From NCBI GenBank assembly GCA_947311795.1, contig CAMZLX010000186.1, forward strand, positions 1 to 5,719: a stretch of 5,719 bases of DNA, given 5' to 3'. Source of the DNA: an uncultured Zetaproteobacteria bacterium. GTDB taxonomy: Bacteria; Pseudomonadota; Zetaproteobacteria; Mariprofundales; Mariprofundaceae. How positions within the stretch are numbered: the stretch's first letter is position 1; every line of letters starts with the position of its first letter. Below the pieces are notes generated by a model. It was not told the DNA's origin. It ran no database searches and saw only the letters and a program-made list of their open reading frames with translations. A program made the position numbers and the translations under genes. Below are positions 1-4,566 of the stretch, piece by piece.

Positions 1-503
1 CCGCTGGCAATGGCAGCTTCGATGTAGGGTGCGTGACGCAGCGACAACACTTGCGCCCGTGTTAGTCGGGCAAATCCCACCCAGCCCACAGCAGCCAAAG
101 CAAAAATTAAGTTTTCAACCCCAGGGCCAAGCACCGCAGCCAAAGCAATCGCCAACAAAATACCAGGGAATGACAACACAATATCGACAAAACGCATCAA
201 CACGCTGTCCACCCAGCCACCCAGCCAAGCGGCAACCATACCCACGCTAATACCAATCACAGCGCACACAGTTATCACGCTTACTGCCACCGAAAAAGAT
301 AAACCAATGCCTTCTGCCAAACGACTTAAAATATCGCGCCCCAGAGCATCTGTACCCAACCAATGTGTTAATGTTGAGTCGCTTAACACCTGACGCAAGT
401 CCACCGCATGACCATTCACCGATTGCATAGCAGAGACAAGCAACACCAGTGCTGGCAACAGCAAACAAAGGTACACGCTTTTAGGAATAGCTTTATAAAA
501 CAT
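1..503 (-). CDS. DppC/OppC-type ABC transporter permease (partial; C-terminal part beyond the left edge)
   Basis: This is an inner-membrane permease subunit of a peptide/nickel-type ABC importer; it would pair with the DppB-type permease encoded just upstream. Read on the minus strand from the ATG at 503, 167 codons are present and the frame is open to the edge. Residues 9-27 form a first membrane segment. The family hallmark LGTDALGRDILSR is at residues 49-61, followed by membrane segments near 68-92 and 108-126. FPGILLAIALAAVLGPG at 112-128 and the start of the EAA loop, which contacts the ATPase (RLTRAQVLSLR...PYIEAA, about 146-164), are both typical of DppC. About 100-130 residues are missing. 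The soluble N-terminus is shorter than usual. I see no good Shine-Dalgarno before 503, and a hairpin occupies that spot. TTG codons upstream in the same frame are possible alternative starts. The family is clear; dipeptide, oligopeptide and nickel substrates cannot be told apart. Confidence 0.93.
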   Translation of the reverse strand, partial: MFYKAIPKSVYLCLLLPALVLLVSAMQSVNGHAVDLRQVLSDSTLTHWLGTDALGRDILSRLAEGIGLSFSVAVSVITVCAVIGISVGMVAAWLGGWVDSVLMRFVDIVLSFPGILLAIALAAVLGPGVENLIFALAAVGWVGFARLTRAQVLSLRHAPYIEAAIAS

Positions 504-651
504 AAAATACGCCGTGCCCGTATTTATTTTGGAGCGAGCCAAGGCAAAAGTGGGTATCAAACCGCAGTTTACAAGTTGTAAATGAGGATTTTATAGCTGC
601 TTTTAACACAGGTGCAGCCCGAAATAGATGTGGGAACAAGTAATTTTTCAT
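493..651 (-). CDS. Possible 52-aa leader or linker ORF between the two permease genes
   Basis: I do not recognise this product. The ATG at 651-649 overlaps the TGA stop of the DppB-type gene (650-648) as ATGA, the usual geometry of translational coupling. The ORF ends with TAA at 495-493, so it overlaps the first bases of the DppC-type gene, which starts at 503 in another frame. The peptide starts MKNYLFPHLF and is rich in aromatic and basic residues, with two cysteines. It has no clear membrane segment or signal peptide and does not resemble the missing N-terminus of a DppC protein. It may be a real small protein, a translated leader that carries ribosomes onto the next start, or chance coding in an inserted non-coding repeat. 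The coupling geometry at both ends is seen in the sequence; function is unknown. Confidence 0.3.
   Translation of the reverse strand: MKNYLFPHLFRAAPVLKAAIKSSFTTCKLRFDTHFCLGSLQNKYGHGVFYVL
505..525 (-). promoter_or_regulatory. Hairpin directly upstream of the DppC-type start codon
   Basis: AAATACG (505-511) and CGTATTT (519-525) are perfect 7-base inverted repeats around a 7-base loop. In the minus-strand mRNA the stem ends one base before the ATG at 503. It therefore occupies the place where a Shine-Dalgarno would lie and could mask ribosome entry. The overlapping 52-codon ORF is translated through it, so a ribosome coming from upstream could melt it. The structure is visible in the sequence; a regulatory role is inference. 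Confidence 0.45.
568..582. repeat. Perfect 15-bp palindrome (7+1+7)
   Basis: TTTACAA (568-574) and TTGTAAA (576-582) are exact inverted repeats around a single G. It lies in the unusual gap between the two permease genes. Size and symmetry fit an operator for a dimeric regulator, but I cannot assign it to a known regulator, and an AT-rich palindrome of this size can arise by chance or mark a small dispersed repeat. Confidence 0.4.
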
Positions 652-1574
652 GATTGCTTCCGCTGCCGTGGGTCTAACCAAAGATTGAGTAAATCCGCCA
701 ACAAATTCGCCAACACATAAAACAAGGCAATGATTAACACGCAACCTTGCACCAGCGGATAATCACGCCGTTGAATCGCTTCGATGGTCAACAAACCAAG
801 CCCCGGCCAATCAAACACCGTTTCTGTAATCACCGCCCCACCAAGCACCGCGCCCATCTGCAAGGCAAACATGGTCACCACGGGAATCGCCGTCATACGC
901 GCTGAATGTTTCCACCATAATGTGGATTCAGCCACGCCCATCGCTCTGGCTGTACGAATCGCATCAGATTGCATGGATTCAAGCCAGCTAGCTCTTGCCA
1001 TGCGCGATAATACGGCGGCTAAAGCTGTGCCCATAGCAATGGTTGGCAGAATAATTGAGCCACTGGCATCCATGCCCGACACAGGCAACCAACCGAGGAA
1101 CACGGAAAATACCAACATCAACATCGGCCCAAGCCAAAAGTTAGGAATCGACACGCCAAGCAAAGAAAACGTCATGGCGGCGGTATCTTGGGCTTTGCCC
1201 TGAAAACGCGCGGCAATCATGCCAAGCGGCAATGCCAAAATCATGGCAAGCAATAAACTGGTGGCAGCAAGCTGGGCAGTGGCAGGAAGTCGTTCCGTAA
1301 TCAGCGTCCAAATATCGCGCTGGCTGATGATGGATTTACCCCAATCACCTTGGGTCAAGCCGCTGATATATTGGGTGTATTGACTATATAAAGGTTCATC
1401 CAAATGCATGCTGGCGCGCAAAGCTTCTTTATCAGCAGCCAATGCCGTTTCACCCAACAATGCATCCACAGGGTCGCCCGGCACAAGATGAAGCAGGAAA
1501 AATACAAGTGTGACCACGCCCAAAATTGTGGGCAAGGATTCTAAAATCCGAAACAGGATAAGTCGCGCTAACAT
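648..1574 (-). CDS. DppB/OppB-type ABC transporter permease
   Basis: This is a complete 308-residue permease subunit of a peptide/nickel-type ABC importer, of usual length for the family. It would sit in the inner membrane with the DppC-type partner encoded downstream and move a substrate delivered by a periplasmic binding protein, using ATPase subunits not in this window. The order is typical: a first membrane segment at about 9-31, then LVPGDPVDAL (30-39), a periplasmic loop with HLDEPLYSQY (57-66) and GDWGKS (76-81), and a core of five further segments from about residue 100. The EAA loop that docks the ATPase is at about 191-222 (AIRTARAMG at 205-213). The C-terminal signature has ETVFDWPGLG (251-260), RRDYPLVQG (269-277) and the closing LDPRQR (300-305). 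The ATG at 1574 is the first residue of the conserved N-terminus, but its Shine-Dalgarno is weak. Its promoter must lie in the divergent region 1575-1710, where I see no convincing minus-strand -35/-10 pair. Substrate is unresolved. Confidence 0.95.
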   Translation of the reverse strand: MLARLILFRILESLPTILGVVTLVFFLLHLVPGDPVDALLGETALAADKEALRASMHLDEPLYSQYTQYISGLTQGDWGKSIISQRDIWTLITERLPATAQLAATSLLLAMILALPLGMIAARFQGKAQDTAAMTFSLLGVSIPNFWLGPMLMLVFSVFLGWLPVSGMDASGSIILPTIAMGTALAAVLSRMARASWLESMQSDAIRTARAMGVAESTLWWKHSARMTAIPVVTMFALQMGAVLGGAVITETVFDWPGLGLLTIEAIQRRDYPLVQGCVLIIALFYVLANLLADLLNLWLDPRQRKQS

Positions 1575-1636
1575 AGTGGGAACGTAGCCTACTCATTTAC
1601 AGTTGTCATGAAAGAAACAGCACACTCAATAATTTC

Positions 1637-1652
1637 TGGCATCAGTTTTGCT
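1637..1652 (+). promoter_or_regulatory. Sigma-54 (RpoN) -24/-12 promoter for the pilin operon
   Basis: TGGCATCAGTTTTGCT matches the sigma-54 pattern TGGCAC-N5-TTGCW with one change in the -24 box (T for the final C). The GG (1638-1639) and GC (1650-1651) pairs are separated by exactly 10 bases, the strict spacing this sigma factor needs. Transcription would begin near 1663, giving a leader of about 48 nt before the ATG at 1711. Several type IV pilin genes, such as Pseudomonas aeruginosa pilA, are known to use RpoN with an activator such as PilR. The motif and spacing are seen; its use is inferred from the match and position. Confidence 0.75.
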
Positions 1653-1694
1653 TCATACGAGCTGACCACAAAAAAATGTGCATCAATTGCATTC

Positions 1695-1702
1695 AGAAGG
1701 AG
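1695..1702 (+). promoter_or_regulatory. Strong ribosome binding site of pilin 1
   Basis: AGAAGGAG lies 8 bases before the ATG at 1711. This fixes the start there, and not at the in-frame GTG at 1678, which would place the Shine-Dalgarno inside the coding region and add 11 residues before an already normal prepilin leader. Confidence 0.85.
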
Positions 1703-1710
1703 TATCAACT

Positions 1711-2286
1711 ATGAAACAACATCAACAACGCGGATTCAGTCTCATTGAGCTTATTGGTGTGCTCGCCATTATCGCTATCTTAGGCTCGATTGCTGCCCCC
1801 AAAATTCTGTCATCTATTGAAGATTCTAAAGTTCAAGCTGTAGTACAAGATACGCAAAGGCTAAGCACGGTTGTGCTCCAATTTTATCGGGATACCGCCC
1901 GCTTTCCACAGCATATCCCCTCCCCACAAGGAAATGCCAAACAACAAGAGCTTATCTCTAACCTTGCTGCAATTCCAGGTTGGAAAGGTCCCTACTTGGA
2001 TAGTGAGTTAAGCAACCCTTATGAACCATCAACATATCATATTTATTATGGTCCACACCCCTTTGACCTCAATGGTGATGGTGTTGATGACTACACGACA
2101 AACACCTGCTTTCTTGTCATTGACCCCATTGATTTAACGGCTGCTAAGGCCATCAGCGATGCCATTGACCAAGATGGTGATATTACTACAGGTACTGAAG
2201 CATGGTACACCAGCGGCAAAGTTCGCACGCGATACCGCACTGACACTTCAAACGCCATTTTCATTATGTTGTCAGCGCAAGATTAA
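1711..2286 (+). CDS. Prepilin-type pilin or pseudopilin 1 (GspG-like, first of a tandem pair)
   Basis: This 191-residue protein has a type IV/type II prepilin N-terminus. The short basic leader MKQHQQRG ends at Gly8. The predicted prepilin-peptidase cut gives mature FSLIELIGVLAIIAIL, with the conserved Glu at mature position 5 and Pro at 22. Residues 9-29 form the hydrophobic helix that anchors the precursor in the inner membrane and packs in the filament core. An amphipathic stretch follows (about 33-62). The globular part contains FDLNGDGVDD (118-127), with a D-x-N-x-D-G-x-x-D calcium-type loop starting at Asp119, and an acidic IDQDGDITTG (152-161) seen in GspG-like and related pilins. There is only one cysteine (133), so the disulfide-bonded C-terminal loop of classical type IV pilins is absent. 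Calcium stabilisation as in GspG is likely by analogy. It is the first gene of a four-gene operon and nearly duplicates the next gene. It could be a T2SS-like major pseudopilin or a pilus subunit. Confidence 0.92.
   Translation: MKQHQQRGFSLIELIGVLAIIAILGSIAAPKILSSIEDSKVQAVVQDTQRLSTVVLQFYRDTARFPQHIPSPQGNAKQQELISNLAAIPGWKGPYLDSELSNPYEPSTYHIYYGPHPFDLNGDGVDDYTTNTCFLVIDPIDLTAAKAISDAIDQDGDITTGTEAWYTSGKVRTRYRTDTSNAIFIMLSAQD
1726..2286 (+). repeat. Tandem gene duplication, copy 1
   Basis: This stretch aligns without gaps to 2334-2894 at a constant offset of 608 bases through to the stop codon. Exactly identical blocks include 1726-1806 (81 bp), encoding the cleavage site and membrane helix, and 1916-1985 (70 bp). 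Differences concentrate in the second half. The pattern indicates tandem duplication with selection on, or gene conversion of, the N-terminal half. Confidence 0.95.
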
Positions 2287-2308
2287 ACCTAACCAATACC
2301 ATCAAAAC

Positions 2309-2315
2309 AAAGGAG
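2309..2315 (+). promoter_or_regulatory. Strong ribosome binding site of pilin 2
   Basis: AAAGGAG sits 6 bases before the ATG at 2322, in the 35-bp gap after pilin 1. No terminator or promoter is visible in the gap, so both pilins appear cotranscribed and both are set up for high translation. Confidence 0.8.
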
Positions 2316-2321
2316 AATAAC

Positions 2322-2894
2322 ATGAACAATAATCAACGCGGATTCAGTCTCATTGAGCTTATTGGTGTGCTCGCCATTATCGCTATCTTAGGCTCGATTG
2401 CTGCCCCCAAAATTTTATCGTCCATTGAAGAGTCCAAAGTTCAAGCTGTGGTACAAGATACGCAAAGGCTAAGCACGGTTGTGCTCCAATTTTATCGGGA
2501 TACGGCACGCTTTCCACTGCATGTCCCCTCCCCACAAGGAAATGCCAAACAACAAGAGCTTATCTCTAACCTTGCTGCAATTCCAGGTTGGAAGGGTCCC
2601 TACTTGGATGGTGAGTTAAACAACCCTTATGAACCATCTGGATATTATCTTTATTATGGAGGGTACCCATTTGACTTAAACGGTGATGGTGTTGATGACT
2701 ACACGACAAACACCAGCTTTCTTGTGATTGAAGGCATAAATATGAGTATTGCCCAAGCGATCAGCGATGCTATTGACCAAGATGGTGATATTACTACAGG
2801 CACTGATGCATGGTACACCAGCGGCAAAGTTCGCACGCGATACCGCACTGCCAACGATAAATCCGTATTCATTATGCTGTCAGCGCAAGACTAA
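2322..2894 (+). CDS. Prepilin-type pilin or pseudopilin 2 (GspG-like, second of a tandem pair)
   Basis: This 190-residue prepilin has leader MNNNQRG, one residue shorter than that of pilin 1. After predicted cleavage before Phe8 the mature protein has the same length as pilin 1 (183 residues) and the same N-terminal helix, with Glu5 and Pro22. By hand alignment about 25 of 183 mature residues differ. The calcium-type loop DLNGDGVDD (118-126) and DQDGDITTG (152-160) are kept. The single cysteine of pilin 1 is serine here, so this protein has none. Differences lie mostly in three patches: about residues 98-115 (region of GYYLYYGGY), 132-145 (VIEGINMSIAQ) and 176-182 (ANDKSV). The unchanged assembly helix with altered surface patches suggests both are built into the same or alternative filaments. 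It is followed after 7 bases by the assembly ATPase. Which copy is the major subunit cannot be told. Confidence 0.92.
   Translation: MNNNQRGFSLIELIGVLAIIAILGSIAAPKILSSIEESKVQAVVQDTQRLSTVVLQFYRDTARFPLHVPSPQGNAKQQELISNLAAIPGWKGPYLDGELNNPYEPSGYYLYYGGYPFDLNGDGVDDYTTNTSFLVIEGINMSIAQAISDAIDQDGDITTGTDAWYTSGKVRTRYRTANDKSVFIMLSAQD
2334..2894 (+). repeat. Tandem gene duplication, copy 2
   Basis: This is the partner of 1726-2286, offset by 608 bases with no insertion or deletion. Blocks 2334-2414 and 2524-2593 are identical to copy 1. A further 40-base run near the 3' end, from the TGGTACACC region to the RTRYRT codons, is also identical. Such long identical direct repeats could recombine into a single chimeric gene. 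Confidence 0.95.
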
Positions 2895-2901
2895 AAGCAA
2901 C

Positions 2902-4566
2902 ATGGAACTGCAAACCAAATCTGGCAAACCAAAGCTTGGGCAACAACTCATAGCAGCAGGGCTCATTAGCCCTGCTCAACTTGACTTGGCGCTCAGCGAA
3001 AAAAGAAGAAACAACAGGCTTCTTGGTGAAACTTTGGTTGACTTGGGTTTTGTGCATGAGTCTGAAGTAGCCAAAATTCTGGCTCAGGAAATTAATAGTA
3101 CGTACTTAGATTTCTCAACCACCCATATTAATAGTCAAGCGATTGAGGCTGTACCTTACGAGCTTGCCAAACAGTATAACTTAATTCCAATCGATATTGA
3201 CAAACACAGTATCACTGTAGCGATGGCTAACATCTATAACGTATTGGCGATTGATACCCTAGAAAAGGTTTGCAGACGTAATGTCCAAGCAGTGACAGCA
3301 TCAGAAAGTGATATTCTAGAAGCCTTAGAATTCAATTATGCACAAGGCGGTTCAATCCGAATCACCATTGAAGAGGCTTTGAATCAGCCAGGATTATCTG
3401 ATGATACGTCCAGCGATTCACCATTGGTTCGCCTTATCAATCAAATCATTTTATTAGGCATACGCTCAAAAGCAACGGATATTCACATTGAGCCTGAAGA
3501 GAAGAGCTTAAGAATACGTATGCGATGTGATGGGATTATGCGCGAAGAATGCTTGATACCTAACAAGCTCAAAGAACCTGCGATAGCTAGGGTAAAACTT
3601 ATGGCTAACATGGATATAAGCAAAAAAAGGGAGCCGCAAGATGGGCGCATCCACTTTGTCATCAGTAAACGCAAAATAGACCTCCGGGTTTCATCATTGC
3701 CCACACAGTTTGGCGAAAGTATCGTCATTCGAATTTTAGATTCACAAATCAAAAGCTTATCATTAGATAGCATGGGGTTTTCTCACCAAGCTTTAGCGGA
3801 TTTCCGCAAGGCTTTACATACACCTCATGGCATTATCTTGGTCACAGGCCCAACAGGCTCTGGTAAAACCACAACTCTTTATGCCGCTATCGAAGCCATA
3901 GACTCTTTACAGCGCAGTGTATTTACGCTCGAAGACCCCATCGAATATGCGATGAAAGGTGTTCGCCAGGTTCAAGTGAATGAGTCTGTCGGTATGACGT
4001 TTGCATCCGGCTTACGCTCACTGCTCAGGCAAGACCCTGATGTGATTCTCGTCGGTGAAATTCGAGATGCTGAAACAGCATCTTTAGCCATTCGAGCCGC
4101 TTTAACAGGGCATGCTGTGTTTTCCACACTGCACACCAATGATGCCATTGGGGCGATTCCACGGCTCATTGATATGGGTATTGATGCCTACCTGCTTCCA
4201 TCGTCACTGGTATGCATTGTAGCGCAACGGCTGGTGCGAAGGCTTTGTGAAACATGCAAAGAGCCTGTGCCTTCAGAGCTGCTTAATATAAGTCAATTCA
4301 ATGTAAGCCTAGAAGATAGTGCTAATTTTTGGAAAGCAAAGGGATGTAGCAACTGCAACCAAACAGGATATAAAGGGCGATTAGCTATCTACGAAGTCTT
4401 AAATATTGATGACTCTTTTCACAAAGCCATCGTGAATAGTGAAGACCCAACGGACATTCTCAAGTTTGCCAAATCCAGAGGTATGCAAACCTTGCTTGAT
4501 GATGGGATTCACAAAGCCGCACAAGGAACAACTTCTATCGAAGAAGTGCTCAGGGTTCTTAAATAA
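2902..4566 (+). CDS. gspE: GspE/PilB-family pilus or type II secretion assembly ATPase
   Basis: This 554-residue cytoplasmic hexameric ATPase would power pilin polymerisation through the GspF/PilC-type protein encoded next. Residues 11-63 form an MshEN-type N-domain of two 24-residue repeats (KLGQQLIAAGLI... and LLGETLVDLGFV...) separated by 5 residues; this domain binds c-di-GMP in some relatives. The N2 domain begins near SDSPLVRLINQI (171-182) and ATDIHIEP (191-198). The catalytic core has Walker A GPTGSGKTTT (316-325), the Asp box FTLEDPIEY (341-349), Walker B with RQDPDVILVGEIRD (376-389) and the His box TGHAVFSTLHTND (402-414). Four cysteines, C449-x2-C452 and C482-x2-C485, form the zinc site typical of assembly ATPases and absent from PilT-type retraction ATPases. 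The start at 2902 is 7 bases after the pilin 2 stop with no clear Shine-Dalgarno, suggesting translational coupling and lower output than the pilins. The frame stays open upstream to 2749, but that only overlaps pilin 2. The choice between gspE, pilB and mshE is not decided. Confidence 0.96.
   Translation: MELQTKSGKPKLGQQLIAAGLISPAQLDLALSEKRRNNRLLGETLVDLGFVHESEVAKILAQEINSTYLDFSTTHINSQAIEAVPYELAKQYNLIPIDIDKHSITVAMANIYNVLAIDTLEKVCRRNVQAVTASESDILEALEFNYAQGGSIRITIEEALNQPGLSDDTSSDSPLVRLINQIILLGIRSKATDIHIEPEEKSLRIRMRCDGIMREECLIPNKLKEPAIARVKLMANMDISKKREPQDGRIHFVISKRKIDLRVSSLPTQFGESIVIRILDSQIKSLSLDSMGFSHQALADFRKALHTPHGIILVTGPTGSGKTTTLYAAIEAIDSLQRSVFTLEDPIEYAMKGVRQVQVNESVGMTFASGLRSLLRQDPDVILVGEIRDAETASLAIRAALTGHAVFSTLHTNDAIGAIPRLIDMGIDAYLLPSSLVCIVAQRLVRRLCETCKEPVPSELLNISQFNVSLEDSANFWKAKGCSNCNQTGYKGRLAIYEVLNIDDSFHKAIVNSEDPTDILKFAKSRGMQTLLDDGIHKAAQGTTSIEEVLRVLK

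Larger units (their letters stand above)
1575..1710. other. Divergent intergenic region between importer and pilin operons
   Basis: These 136 bp must carry promoters for both directions. On the plus strand they hold the sigma-54 type promoter at 1637-1652 and the ribosome binding site at 1695-1702. About 60 bp lie between the permease start and the -24 element, which leaves little room for an enhancer unless activator sites extend into the permease gene. No minus-strand sigma-70 promoter is clear, and no terminator is needed or seen. Confidence 0.7.

Noticed and set aside
29..468. Short ORFs 29-250 (+) and 247-468 (-) within the DppC-type gene
   Set aside because: Both are shadows in other frames of a clear permease coding sequence that runs from 503 to the left edge.
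493..744. Longer 83-codon version of the permease-gap ORF starting at 744
   Set aside because: Its first 31 codons are out of frame inside the conserved end of the DppB-type permease. Only the ATGA-coupled start at 651 is plausible.
784..1203. 139-codon plus-strand ORF opposite the DppB-type permease
   Set aside because: It lies wholly antisense to a well-supported gene, has no recognisable motif, and its openness follows from the codon bias of the opposite strand.
1596..1606. TTTACAGTTGT, similar to half of the palindrome at 568-582
   Set aside because: It is one base shorter in the middle and lacks the second arm, so a shared operator is not supported without a genome-wide motif search.
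1667..1680. CACA-A6-TGTG mini-hairpin in the pilin leader
   Set aside because: A 4-bp stem with an A6 loop is too weak to support a claim; it is also too short and lacks a U tract for a terminator.
1678..1710. GTG start at 1678 giving pilin 1 an 11-residue N-terminal extension
   Set aside because: The strong AGAAGGAG at 1695-1702 is ideally placed for the ATG at 1711, and the resulting leader matches the short basic leader of pilin 2.
2287..2321. Possible terminator or promoter between the two pilins
   Set aside because: No stem-loop with a T run and no -35/-10 or -24/-12 pair is visible in these 35 bases.
2749..2901. Upstream extension of the ATPase reading frame to 2749
   Set aside because: The extra 51 residues overlap pilin 2 in another frame, show no family similarity, and the conserved N-domain starts after the ATG at 2902.
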